Shown here in pieces: positions 12,525 to 21,136 of a stretch of 44,667 bases of DNA; the stretch's first letter is position 1, and every line of letters begins with the position of its first letter. Both the position numbers and the translations under genes were made by a program. Origin of the DNA: Nocardioides alcanivorans (GTDB lineage: Bacteria > Actinomycetota > Actinomycetes > Propionibacteriales > Nocardioidaceae); NCBI RefSeq assembly GCF_021555175.1, contig NZ_JAKGRW010000018.1:1-44667 (forward strand), in the 5' to 3' direction. The notes under the pieces are model-generated. The model did not search any database. It was not told the DNA's origin and saw nothing but the letters and a program-made list of their open reading frames with translations.

Positions 12525-12554
12525 CGTACGGCGGTGCTCGGGCACCGCCGTACG
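12525..12554 (+). promoter_or_regulatory. Strong hairpin between grpE and dnaJ
   Basis: A perfect 13-bp stem (CGTACGGCGGTGC with its complement) closes a TCGG loop, 11 bp after the grpE stop. No T-run follows, so it is unlikely to be a full intrinsic terminator. It could stabilise or process the operon mRNA, or attenuate dnaJ-hspR expression. Confidence 0.6.
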
Positions 12555-12596
12555 TAGTCAGAAACTGCAACGACCAACGGAGAAGGAGGTGCGCGC

Positions 12597-13730
12597 ATGA
12601 CTGCCGGCAAGGCCGATTGGGCAGGCAAGGACTACTACGCCGAGCTCGGGGTCTCCAAGGACGCAAGCGCCGAGGAGATCAAGAAGGCATACCGGAAGCT
12701 GGCGCGCGCCAACCACCCCGACTCCAACCCCGGTGACACGGCCAAGCACGAGAAGTTCAAGTCCGTCGCCGAGGCCTACGACGTCGTCGGCGACCCCGAC
12801 AAGCGCAAGCAGTACGACGAGATCCGCAGCATGCCCATGGGCGGCTTCGGGGGTGGCGCGGGCGGCTTCGACCTGAGCGACCTCCTCCGTGACCGTGCAG
12901 GTGCCGGTGGGGGACTGGGCGACATGTTCGGCGACCTCTTCGGCGGGGGTGGACGACAGCGCGCTCGGCGCCCCCGCAAGGGCGACGACGTCGAGACCAC
13001 GGCCACCATCAGCTTCACCGACGCGCTCGACGGCGTCACGATCAGCTTGCGGCTGACCAGCGACTCGCCCTGCAGCACCTGCGGCGGCAGCGGCGGCAAG
13101 CCCGGCACCAAACCCCACATCTGTCCGCAGTGCGAGGGCTCCGGCATGGTCGCGGCCTCCGCTGGCGGTGCCTTCACACTCAACGAGACCTGCCCGTCGT
13201 GTGGTGGACGGCAGCTGGTCTACGACGAGCCGTGCCCCACCTGCTTCGGCTCCGGGCGTGGCCAGTCCGCCCGCTCCATCCAGGCGCGCATCCCGGCTGG
13301 GGTGAAGGACGGACAGAAGATCCGGCTGCGCGGCAAGGGCGGCTCGGGCGAGAACGGCGGCCCCGCCGGTGACCTCTTCGTCACGGTCAAGGTCACGCCC
13401 CATCGGCTCTTCACGCGCAAGGGTGACAACCTCACCCTCGACGTACCAGTCGGGTTCGACGAGCTCGCACTCGGCGCCGAGATCAAGGTGCCCACCCTTG
13501 GTGGTGCACCGGTGACCCTCAAGATCCCTGCAGGCACCCCCAACGGGCGCACCTTCCGGGTGCGTGGCAAGGGGCCGAAGCGGGCCGACGGCACCAACGG
13601 CGACCTGCTGGTCACCGTCGAGGTGCAGGTGCCGGCCGTGCTCGACGACGCCACCCGGAACGCGGTCGAGGCCTATCGTGAGGCTGCGGCCGGAAAGCCG
13701 TTGCGCAGCAACCTCTTCGAAGGGAGTTGA
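12597..13730 (+). CDS. dnaJ: Chaperone protein DnaJ (Hsp40, type I)
   Basis: Co-chaperone that delivers substrates to DnaK and stimulates its ATPase. The 377-residue protein has an N-terminal J domain (DYYAELGVSKDASAEEI, with the HPD triad in ANHPDSNPG), a Gly/Phe-rich linker (GGFGGGAGGFD), and a zinc domain with four CxxCxGxG-type repeats (CSTCGGSG, CPQCEGSG, CPSCGGRQ, CPTCFGSG). The third repeat departs from the consensus at its last glycine. C-terminal beta domains follow. The start ATG follows the strong site AAGGAGGTG. It runs directly into hspR, whose Shine-Dalgarno lies inside its last codons. The GF-rich, four-motif form fits the DnaJ1 paralogue found in hspR operons. Confidence 0.97.
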   Translation: MTAGKADWAGKDYYAELGVSKDASAEEIKKAYRKLARANHPDSNPGDTAKHEKFKSVAEAYDVVGDPDKRKQYDEIRSMPMGGFGGGAGGFDLSDLLRDRAGAGGGLGDMFGDLFGGGGRQRARRPRKGDDVETTATISFTDALDGVTISLRLTSDSPCSTCGGSGGKPGTKPHICPQCEGSGMVAASAGGAFTLNETCPSCGGRQLVYDEPCPTCFGSGRGQSARSIQARIPAGVKDGQKIRLRGKGGSGENGGPAGDLFVTVKVTPHRLFTRKGDNLTLDVPVGFDELALGAEIKVPTLGGAPVTLKIPAGTPNGRTFRVRGKGPKRADGTNGDLLVTVEVQVPAVLDDATRNAVEAYREAAAGKPLRSNLFEGS

Positions 13731-13735
13731 GTCGG

Positions 13736-14155
13736 ATGGAGCGCCCGGACCCCGACATCGGCGTCTACGTGATCAGCGTGGCCGCCCAACTCGCCGGCCT
13801 CCACCCGCAGACGCTGCGCACCTACGAGCGGATGGGGTTGATCCTTCCCCAGCGCACGGGCGGCGGCGGTCGTCGCTATTCGCACCGTGACGTCGAGAAG
13901 CTCCGCTCGATCGCCGAGCTCACCGCGAGTGGCATCGGCATCGAGGGCGTACGCCGCATCGTCGAGTTGGAGAACCAGGTGGCGGCGCTCGCTGCACGCA
14001 ACGATGACCTGGTGAACGAGCTCGAGGCGACGCGGGGAGCCCTTGCGCAGGCACTGAGTGCCACCCGACGTGTCAGCCGGCCCGACAACAAGTTGCCGGT
14101 GCTGCGCACGCCCGATCCGGGTCAGTCGGTCGTGGTGTGGCGTCGCGGGCGTTGA
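13736..14155 (+). CDS. hspR: Heat-shock repressor HspR (MerR family)
   Basis: MerR-type repressor of the dnaK operon and clpB. The 139-residue protein begins with the winged-helix region YVISVAAQLAGLHPQTLRTYERMGL, then the wing (RTGGGGRRYSHRDVEKLRSI), then a short coiled coil (ELENQVAALAARNDDLVNELE) used for dimerisation. I chose ATG 13736 because AGGGAG at 13721-13726 is well spaced from it. The TTG at 13727 would sit directly against that site. It is the last gene of the operon. Its predicted targets, HAIR sites at 9885-9905 and 27210-27230, are both in this window. Confidence 0.95.
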   Translation: MERPDPDIGVYVISVAAQLAGLHPQTLRTYERMGLILPQRTGGGGRRYSHRDVEKLRSIAELTASGIGIEGVRRIVELENQVAALAARNDDLVNELEATRGALAQALSATRRVSRPDNKLPVLRTPDPGQSVVVWRRGR

Positions 14156-14256
14156 CGCCACCGCGGCCTCCACCTCAACGGGAGCCACCTCCCGAATGAG
14201 CGGGGGCGCTGCCAACATCTCCTCGGACGCGGTCTTCGCGTCCCGAAGGAGGAGCC

Positions 14257-16001
14257 GTGTCCGGTCTGGTCGCTCAGCATGATGCCGTCGAACCCGCGGA
14301 GGTGGCGAGCGCTTGGCTGCGCGCCTTCGCAGGGCTGCTCAGCGAGGACGGCACCAGCTCGGCCGACGTCTTCGGCGACCAGACCTGGTGGCGCGACGCG
14401 GTCACGCTGACCTGGGACCTGCGCACGTTTGATCGCGACCGCCTCGAGAAGGCAGTCGCCGCAGCCCGCGACCTCACGTTGCGTCCCGTCGGACTGCTCG
14501 ACGCGATGCCGCCCAGCCTCGCTCCGGACGGTCAGGGCCTGATGCTCCTCTTCGGCTTCAACAGCACGCGAGGCGACGGCCGCGGTGTCGCCCACCTCGT
14601 GCCGGGGTCGGACGGGTGGCGGGCCCAGATCGTCTTCACACAGCTCGAGAGTCTCCGAGCGCTCCCCGAGAGCACCGGTGCACGACGTCCCGATGGCGGC
14701 TGGCAGGGCAGCATCGCCACCGAACCCACGTGGGCCGAACGCTCGGCGCAGGCGGCCGAGTTCCGTGACGTCGAACCAGCGGTCGTGATCATCGGCGCCG
14801 GTCATTCCGGGCTCTCCCTGGCTGCCCGGCTCACGCGCCTCGGCGTCGCGACACTCATCGTGGAGAAGGCGCCGCGGGTCGGCGACGGGTGGCGCAACCG
14901 CTATCGCTCGCTGGTCCTCCATGACCCGGTCGGCGCCAATCACCTGCCCTACCTGCCCTTCCCGAGCACGTGGCCGCTCTTCATCCCCAAGGACCGGATG
15001 GGTGACTGGCTCGAGCACTACTCCGACATCCTCGAGCTCCCGGTGTGGACCGGAGCCAGCGTCGAGTCGGCATCGCGCGACGCCGACGGCGGCTGGGTGC
15101 TGCAGGTCGCGCGTGATGGGGAGACCCGCACGCTGCGCCCCGCCCACGTCGTGATGGCGACGGGGATGAGCGGAAACCGGCCCCACGTGCCGGAACTCGC
15201 GGGGCGCGACGACTTCGGTGGCGAGGTGGTGCACAGCAGCGCCTTCACCACCGGGTCGGCGTACGCCGGCAAGAGGGTCCTCGTGGTCGGCTCCGGCAAC
15301 AGCGGCCACGACATCGCCCAGGATCTGGCCGAGCACGGCGCGCGGGTGACGATGCTGCAGCGCTCGCCGAGCTATGTGATCAGCAGCGACACCGTGGTCA
15401 AGAAGATGATGGTGCTCTATTCGGAGGTCGGCCCGCCGACGGAGATCGCCGACCTGATCAGCTGGTCGATGCCGACGGCCGCGGCCACCGACAAGCTCCG
15501 GGCCGGCGCGGCCTTCGCCGCGGACTGCGACAAGGACCTGCTCGACGGGTTGCGTGCCGCTGGCTTCGGGCTGACGATGGGGCCCGACGACACGGGCATG
15601 TCGAGGTTGTTCTTCGAGCGCAATGGCGGCTACTACATCGACGTCGGTTGTTCGCCGCTCATCATCGACGGCACCATCGGGGTGAAGCACGGCACCGGCA
15701 TCGAGCGACTGGAGCCGGGGGCAGTGGTCTTCGGCGACGGCGACCGCGTCGAGTTCGACGCGATCGTGCTGGCCACCGGCTACACCGGCATCCTCGAGAC
15801 CGCCCGTGAGGTGCTGGGGAGGAAGCCGTCGCCGGTGCCAGGCCGGTGTGGGGTCTCGACGCCGAGGGCGAGCTGCGCTCGGTGTGGCGCCCGTCCGGCG
15901 TCGACGGGTTGTGGTTCATGGGAGGCAACCTCTCCTACGCCCGCGCGGGGTCACGGCACCTGGCGCTCCAGATCGCCGGTGAGGTCGCCGGACTGCGCTG
16001 A
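14257..16001 (+). CDS. FAD-dependent monooxygenase with N-terminal NTF2-like domain (one frameshift)
   Basis: Residues about 1-150 look like an NTF2/SnoaL-like domain (ASAWLRAFAGLLSEDG, RTFDRDRLEKAV). The rest is a class B flavin monooxygenase: FAD site VIIGAGHSGLSLAARL, the RVGDGWRNRY segment, an FMO fingerprint-like GGEVVHSSAF, NADPH site VVGSGNSGHDIAQDLAEHG, and the ATGYTG block. The frame breaks near 15812-15822 (in GGGGAGGAAG, one G short). Shifting the frame restores VWGLDAEGELRSVWRP and LWFMGGNLSYARAGSRHLAL and ends at the TGA at 15999-16001. The uncorrected frame runs to 16134 and is wrong at its end. Start GTG 14257 follows AAGGAGGAG. It oxygenates an unknown organic substrate. Corrected length is about 581 residues. 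Confidence 0.85.
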
Positions 16002-16049
16002 TCCCTGCGTGATCCATGTCGTGGGTCTGTCGTACACAACCGTCGCATC

Positions 16050-16119
16050 TGCACCCGTTGTGCGTGGCGCCCGCGGGTTGACGCAGCTCAAGCCTCGCAG
16101 GTGCACCCGTTGTGCGTGG
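16050..16119. repeat. 18-bp direct repeat pair in an intergenic gap
   Basis: TGCACCCGTTGTGCGTGG occurs at 16050-16067 and 16102-16119, each followed by a near-identical GCCCG. Each copy also contains the small inverted repeat GCAC...GTGC. It lies between two convergent genes, so it may be part of a bidirectional transcription end or a dispersed repeat. No function is assigned. Confidence 0.55.
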
Positions 16120-16152
16120 TGCCCGGCCTGTTGAACCCTGTCGGGGTGACGA

Positions 16153-17232
16153 CTAGCGCCGCTTGAGCCCGGTCAAGGCGCGGAGCAGTCCGGCGACGAT
16201 CGCCGCCACCAACAGCATCCGTGCGATGAGGGCCATCCCCATGCCGGCGTCGATGGCGATGTCGCGGGGCGCGAACGCCATTGCGCACAAGCACGCCAAC
16301 GCGACGACCGTTGCCATCAGCCAGACGCGCTCGCGCCAACTGATGGCAGCATTCAGGGCGCCGATGCTCAAGGTCATGCCGCGAGGCAGGTAGGAGCGGG
16401 AGCGCAGGGCAAACCAGCCGGTGCCGGCAACGATGCCCGAACCCAGCAGGGCCCGGGCCCACCACGGTGCCTCGGTGCCCAGCAGGATCGCGAGCAGCAG
16501 GGCACCGACGACGCTCACGGCGAGCAACCGCATCGCCAGTCGGGTCGTCAGCACCCGTAGGTTCTCGCGGAGCGTCGCTTCACCGGGCTCGAGGGCGACG
16601 GCGTTGCCGAAGCCCTGTGCGGCGTTGCGCAACCGGAAGAAGCCGATGTCGAGCGTGGCCAGGTTGTTCATCGCCATCGCGTGCTGTGGATCGAGACGCA
16701 ACGCCTCCTGGTAGGAGGCCCGCGCCGCGTCGTGCTGGTTGAGGTTGTCGAGACACAGACCGACCAGGTTGTGGGTGTCGGCCTCGTTGGGCCCGAGCTG
16801 CACCCCGATCCGCGCCCGCGCAAGCGCGTCGCGCACTCGAGGGCGGTCGCCGGCCAGCAGCGCCCGCGCCATCGAGTAATGACTCACCCACCAGTTCGGC
16901 TCCACCGTGACCAGGCGCCAGGCACACTCGCGGGCCTCCTCCGCCAGCACCCTCCGCAACCGGGCCCGCACGCGGTTGCTGTCGCTGGCCAAGTCGGTCA
17001 GCGAATCGACCAGCTCCAGGAGCAACTGCCGTGATTCGGGGTCCTGAACCAGTCCGCTGCGGGCGACGGTCACTGCCTCGCGGTGGCGGTCCTGCCTTCT
17101 CAGCGCTCGGGCGAGCACTACGAAGGCGTCAGCAGACGTCGGGTCGTTCGCGAGCGCCGTACGTGCGAGCTGTTCGGCCTCCGGCGCACGGCCGAGGTCG
17201 AGCAGGTGATCGGCACGCTCGATCTCGTTCAT
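16153..17232 (-). CDS. TPR-repeat protein with C-terminal membrane segments
   Basis: The 359-residue protein has tetratricopeptide helices over residues about 1-215 (ADHLLDLGRAPEAEQLARTAL, DAFVVLARALRRQDRHREAV, and a clear pair at THNLVGLCLDNLNQHDAA). Several hydrophobic segments follow (LLAVSVVGALLLAILLG, ALLGSGIVAGTGWFAL, VWLMATVVALACLCAMAF, ALIARMLLVAAIVAGLL), so the TPR part should face the cytosol from an inner-membrane anchor. Its ATG overlaps the stop of the AAA ATPase gene by four bases, indicating translational coupling. The likely role is to dock or present substrates for that ATPase. No precise family name is claimed. Confidence 0.8.
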   Translation of the reverse strand: MNEIERADHLLDLGRAPEAEQLARTALANDPTSADAFVVLARALRRQDRHREAVTVARSGLVQDPESRQLLLELVDSLTDLASDSNRVRARLRRVLAEEARECAWRLVTVEPNWWVSHYSMARALLAGDRPRVRDALARARIGVQLGPNEADTHNLVGLCLDNLNQHDAARASYQEALRLDPQHAMAMNNLATLDIGFFRLRNAAQGFGNAVALEPGEATLRENLRVLTTRLAMRLLAVSVVGALLLAILLGTEAPWWARALLGSGIVAGTGWFALRSRSYLPRGMTLSIGALNAAISWRERVWLMATVVALACLCAMAFAPRDIAIDAGMGMALIARMLLVAAIVAGLLRALTGLKRR

Positions 17233-18466
17233 CGTCGGCCGTGCTTGCGGATGAACTTCGCGAGCTCGTCGTACTCACCCGACTCGTTGGCATAGAGCGC
17301 CACGTTGCGGGCGGTCTCGATCCACGGTCCGATCGAGGGGCGTACGTCGCGCAGCGCGGTCTGCACGTCGGCCATCGTGATCATCCGCGCGCTGCCGGTG
17401 CGCACCGATTCCATCAACGCGATCTCGGCGGCCGAGTCGACCAAGTGCGCCAGGTCAGCGCCACTGAGGCCGTCGGTGCGCTTGGCCAGTCCGGCGAGGT
17501 CGATGCGCTCCACCGGACGTTTGGCGAAGTGGCTGCGCAGGATCGCCTCGCGAGCTGTGCGATCGGGTGGGAGCACGAGCAGGGTGCGGTCGAGCCGACC
17601 CGGGCGCCGCAGCGCGGGGTCGACGTCCCACGGGTGGTTGGTCGCGGCCAGCACGAAGACACCGTCGTTGTCGGAGCCGATGCCGTCGAGCTCGGTGAGG
17701 AGCTGGTTGACCGTCGTACGCATGCCGGAGTTGCGGGTCAGCGAGCGCTTCTGGCCGATCGCGTCGAGCTCGTCGAGGAAGAGCACGCACGGCGCGGAGT
17801 CGCGTGCCTGGCGGAAGAGTTCGGCGACGTTGCGTTCGCTCTGTCCGATGTACATGTCGAGCACGTCGGCCAGCGACACGTGCAGGAAGGCCGCGCCGAG
17901 CTCGCCGGCCACGGCACGGGCGAGGTAGGTCTTGCCGCAGCCGGGCGGGCCGTAGAGCAGCAGGCCACCGCGCAGCGACTTGCCGTAGAGCTGGCGCAGC
18001 TCGGGGTTGCGCAGCGGTGCCAGGAAGCTCGCCTCCAGGCGCTTCTTCACCTCGTCGAGGCCGCCGACGTCGGCCAGGGTGATGCCGCTCCGTTCGACCT
18101 CCCACGCGTCGGGGAGGGGCCGTCGTCGGTGCTGCTTCCGTCGACGAACATCGGGGGTACGGCGTCACCCAGGTCGGCCTCGAGGCTCGCCCAGTCGACG
18201 CCGTCGGGAGCGGACGTCTGCTGCGGGGGCTCGGGCACGGCCTCGGCAGGCGCGCTCGGGGTTGCCGGAGCGCCCAATGCCGCTGCCATCAGTGCCCGTG
18301 CCTGCGCCGATTCGGGGTCTGCCGCGAGTGCGACCGCCAGATGCGCGACCGCCTCCGGGCCACGGCCGGCCCGCACCAGCAGATCGGCGAGATGAAGCCG
18401 CAAGGTCAGGTCGTCGGGTGCAGCCACGACAGCCGCCGAGAGACTGGTGATGAGCGCATCGTCCAC
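17229..18466 (-). CDS. AAA ATPase of the Cdc48/FtsH type with TPR-like N-terminus (one frameshift)
   Basis: A single AAA module follows a helical N-terminal region (LRLHLADLLVRAGRGPEAVAHLAVAL) and an acidic linker. Motifs are Walker A GPPGCGKTYLA, Walker B VLFLDELDAIG, and the second region of homology ATNHPWDVDPALRRPGRLDR with the arginine finger. Start is GTG 18466. The frame breaks near 18110-18120 at the GGGGAGGGGC run (plus-strand reading), where one base seems lost. Beyond it the protein continues as AAA sequence from about VKKRLEASFLAPLRNPELRQ. Corrected length is about 413 residues. It is coupled to the membrane TPR gene downstream. The class remodels proteins or complexes; the substrate is unknown. 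Confidence 0.83.
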
Positions 18467-18492
18467 CGTCGAAACCCTACCGGCACCGGAGA

Positions 18493-18770
18493 TCGAGCTT
18501 GTCGAGACTGGGTGATCTCGACAAGCTCGATCAGCGATTCCGTTGGTCGAGTCTGTCGAGACTGGGTGATCTCGACAAGCTCGATCAGCGATTCCGGAGG
18601 TCGAGCCTGTCGAGACCGGAACTACCAGTGATTCCGGAGGTCGAGCCTGTCGAGACCGGGTGATCTCGACAAGCTCGATCAGCGACTCCGGAGGTCGAGT
18701 CTGTCGAGACTGGGTGATCTCGACAAGCTCGATCAGCGACTCCGGAGGTCGAGCTTGTCGAGACCAGGGT
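18493..18770. repeat. Tandem array of a 54-bp palindromic repeat (six starts, one shortened unit)
   Basis: TCGAG(C/T)(C/T)TGTCGAGA starts at 18493, 18547, 18601, 18641, 18695 and 18749. The spacings are 54, 54, 40, 54 and 54 bp. Most units hold an inverted partner (TCTCGACAAGCTCGA), so each can fold into a hairpin of about 15 bp. Since 54 is a multiple of three, the minus strand stays open and would repeat an 18-residue unit such as SLIELVEITQSRQTRPPE. No start or ribosome site supports translation. The array fills the 320-bp gap between the sulfotransferase stop and the AAA gene start. Related copies occur at 32856-33074 and at the window's right end. Confidence 0.9.
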
Positions 18771-18786
18771 CTCAGCGATCCCGCAG

Positions 18787-19932
18787 TCAGGAGGTGAGGT
18801 CGAACTTCTCGGCGACCTGCTCGGCGGTCACGCCGAAGTCCTCCAGCGCATACTGGTGGGAGGGGCGGCGGTGCTCGGCGAGGCTGGCTTCGTGTGCCTG
18901 GGTCACCGCGGCGCGCGCCGCATCGGAGAACGGCAGCGAGAAGCCGGCATACAGCTTCTCGACCGTGCCGACGGGGTCGGCCACGAACTCCCGGTAGTCG
19001 ACGTCGAGGAACTGCTCGGGGTCGTAGCGCTCGCGAGCGGCATGGAAGTGGGCATTGCCCCGGGCCCACAGGTCCAGCTGCGTGCGTCCGATCGTCGGCC
19101 GGTCGAACGCCTTCGACATCGAGAAGGAGCTCTGGTCGCAGAGGCTGAAGGTCGAGGCCATCGACGTCTGCGGGTCTCGGAACGTCCGGACGATGAGCGC
19201 ATCGGGAAAGATGCTCATGATCTCGTCGATCGCGAACACGTGGCTCGGGTTCTTCAGCACCCAGCGCTTCTCCGGGTCGTTGAGGCCGATCAGCTGGAGG
19301 TTCTTCTTGTAGCGGGCGTAGGTGCTGGTCCAGTCCTGTCCGGCCAGCCACTCGGAGTAGCTCGGCAGGTGGGCCGTCGTCTCGAAGGAGACCGAGCGCA
19401 GCGACTGCTGCAGCAGTCGCCAGCACTCCTCCACCTCCTCAGCCCCCATGAAGTGGACCTTCATCAGGTCAGCAGCCTTCTCCTGGGTACGACGGTAGAA
19501 GGCGTCCGCGCGGGCGAAGTCCGGGTTCTCGGGCCACTCCTCACGCGGGGGACGCGGCTGCGGCGTGTCGGCGAGCCACATCTCGATGCCCTGGTTGCCG
19601 GGATCTGCGCTGAGCAGTCGCTGCAGCGCCGTGGTGCCGGTGCGGGTCATGCCGCAGACGAAGATCGGGCGTTCGATCGCGACGTCGACGTGCTCCGGAT
19701 GGCGGTTGAACCCGGCCTCACTGATCAGTCGGGACGACAGAGCGTCGATGATCATCTTGCGGGCGATCCGTCGACCGATCTCGCTCAGGTCCGCCTCATG
19801 CTCGAACGAGTCGCGCAGGACGGCCAGGCCCTCCAGGTAGTCGTCGTCGCCGAAGTCGTCGAGACCGGTCTTCGCCCGGGCGGCGTCCTGGAACTCCTCG
19901 ATCGTGTCCAGGGCATCGGGGTGCTGTGTCAT
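18787..19932 (-). CDS. PAPS-dependent sulfotransferase family protein
   Basis: The protein should transfer a sulfuryl group from PAPS to a small-molecule hydroxyl in the cytosol. The 381-residue sequence shows the 5'-phosphosulfate loop FVCGMTRTGTTALQRLLS near residues 90-107 and the 3'-phosphate motif VRTFRDPQTSMAS near 245-257. LPSYSEWL and RYKKNLQLI between them fit the actinobacterial Sulfotransfer_3-like group. The start ATG follows AAGGA. It is the last gene of a minus-strand unit with cysD, cysNC, an NTF2-like gene and an SDR, 24 bp after the SDR stop. Co-location with the PAPS-making enzymes supports sulfation as the real activity. The acceptor is unknown; a steroid, lipid or aromatic alcohol would fit the neighbours. 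Confidence 0.88.
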   Translation of the reverse strand: MTQHPDALDTIEEFQDAARAKTGLDDFGDDDYLEGLAVLRDSFEHEADLSEIGRRIARKMIIDALSSRLISEAGFNRHPEHVDVAIERPIFVCGMTRTGTTALQRLLSADPGNQGIEMWLADTPQPRPPREEWPENPDFARADAFYRRTQEKAADLMKVHFMGAEEVEECWRLLQQSLRSVSFETTAHLPSYSEWLAGQDWTSTYARYKKNLQLIGLNDPEKRWVLKNPSHVFAIDEIMSIFPDALIVRTFRDPQTSMASTFSLCDQSSFSMSKAFDRPTIGRTQLDLWARGNAHFHAARERYDPEQFLDVDYREFVADPVGTVEKLYAGFSLPFSDAARAAVTQAHEASLAEHRRPSHQYALEDFGVTAEQVAEKFDLTS

Positions 19933-19956
19933 GGTCGATTCCTTGTCGGTTCGAAT

Positions 19957-20745
19957 TCAGTGGTGGGTGTGCCCGCAGTTCACGTCCAGGCACTGGCCGG
20001 TGATGGCGCGGGCCAAGTCGGACGCGAGGAACACGACCGCGTTCGCGATGTCGTCGGGTTCGGGGAGCCGGCGCAGATCGGTGTCGGCGGCCACCTCGGC
20101 GTAGACCACGCTCGGGTCGACGCCCCGCTTCTTGGCCTGCCAGGCGAAGAAGTTCTTCACCGACTCGGCCCAGATGTAGCCGGGGGCGACCGAGTTGACC
20201 CGGACGCCTCGGGGGCCGAGTTCGACCGACAGGCTCCGGGCCAGCGCGAGCAGGCCCGACTTCATGACCCGGTAGGAGCCGAAGCCGGGCAGCTGGTTGC
20301 GCAGCACCATCGAGTTGATCATCACCACGGAGCCCTCGTTGCGTTCCAGCTCCGGGGCCAGCTCCCGAACGAGGTTCAGCGCCGACAGCAGGTTGATCTC
20401 CAGGCCCTGGCGGACGTCGTCCATGTCAGCCTCGAGCACGCCGATCTGCGGGGGCTGGGCATTGGCGTTCTGCACCAGCGTGTCGACCCGGCCGAAAGTG
20501 GAGATCGCCTGCTCGGCGAGCGCAGCCACCGATGCTGCGTCGGTGAGGTCGGTGGGGATGCACGCGGCCGTCCCGCCGTTCTCCTTGACCTCGTCGGCGA
20601 GGGCAACGAGTCGAGACTCCGTACGAGCGGCGAGGATGACCCGCGCCCCCGCGGCGGCGCTGCGCAGCGCCAAGGAGCGGCCCAGACCGGGGCCCGCCCC
20701 CGAGATCAGGACGACCTTGCCTTCCAGCATCGCAGAGTGACTCAT
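19957..20745 (-). CDS. Short-chain dehydrogenase/reductase (SDR)
   Basis: A classical SDR of about 262 residues. The cofactor loop is SGAGPGLGRSLALR, the acidic residue position is taken by AARTESR (NADP preference likely), and the structural NNAG motif appears as the variant NANA. Ser occurs in INSMVLRNQ, with catalytic Tyr-x-x-x-Lys in GSYRVMKSG. The C-terminus GHTHH is unusual but not diagnostic. ATG 20745 overlaps the upstream NTF2-like stop as TGATG, so translation is coupled. The adjacent GTG at 20748 is a weaker start choice. It probably oxidises or reduces the hydroxyl/ketone of the same compound that is sulfated by the next gene product. Confidence 0.88.
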   Translation of the reverse strand: MSHSAMLEGKVVLISGAGPGLGRSLALRSAAAGARVILAARTESRLVALADEVKENGGTAACIPTDLTDAASVAALAEQAISTFGRVDTLVQNANAQPPQIGVLEADMDDVRQGLEINLLSALNLVRELAPELERNEGSVVMINSMVLRNQLPGFGSYRVMKSGLLALARSLSVELGPRGVRVNSVAPGYIWAESVKNFFAWQAKKRGVDPSVVYAEVAADTDLRRLPEPDDIANAVVFLASDLARAITGQCLDVNCGHTHH

Positions 20746-21104
20746 CACGGGCGGGCCTCGCTGTCGATCAGCACGCTGAGCGACGTGATCTTGCCCTGCT
20801 CGTCGAACTCGAAGAGATCCGTGGCGATGAACTCGCCGACCCCTTCGAGGCGCACCGCCACCTGCATGGCGGCATGCCTGCCCGACACGGTGATCGGTGA
20901 GTTGCGCACCGCCGTGAACGGGGCCCTGGCGGCCTTGACGTCGAAGGCCCGGATCTCGTCGCGGCCGTGGTAGGACGCCACGCCGAGCGGTTCGTGCTTG
21001 ACCGCGTCGTCGGCGAACAAGGCCCCCAGTTCATCGACGTCGTGGGCCGACAGGTGTTCGATGTAGGAATCGAGAATGGAACAGATGTCTTCGCGCGTGG
21101 GCAT
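20745..21104 (-). CDS. SnoaL/NTF2-like small protein (possible isomerase or hydratase)
   Basis: A 119-residue cone-shaped NTF2-fold protein, as in SnoaL cyclases and ketosteroid isomerases. The N-terminal helices ILDSYIEHLSAHDVDELGALFADDAV and the core strands (VAVRLEGVGEFIATDLFEFDEQGKI) are typical. A possible catalytic Asp lies in the ATDLFEFDEQGKI strand, but the fold has many functions and this is inference. The start ATG follows AAGGAG at 8 nt. It is placed between cysNC (32-bp gap) and the SDR (overlap), so it belongs to the sulfation operon. Confidence 0.8.
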   Translation of the reverse strand: MPTREDICSILDSYIEHLSAHDVDELGALFADDAVKHEPLGVASYHGRDEIRAFDVKAARAPFTAVRNSPITVSGRHAAMQVAVRLEGVGEFIATDLFEFDEQGKITSLSVLIDSEARP

Positions 21105-21136
21105 GGAGTTGCTCCTTCGAGTGGGTACGGCGGGAC

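Noticed and set aside
14122..15690. Long minus-strand open frame opposite the monooxygenase
   Set aside because: It is an antisense shadow of a high-GC gene; the product has no recognisable motif.
18493..18770. CRISPR array
   Set aside because: Repeat units are contiguous and 54 bp long, with no unique spacers, and no cas genes lie in the window.
18856..20973. 705-residue plus-strand open frame across the sulfotransferase and SDR
   Set aside because: It crosses two gene boundaries antisense, and both opposite-strand genes have clear catalytic motifs.
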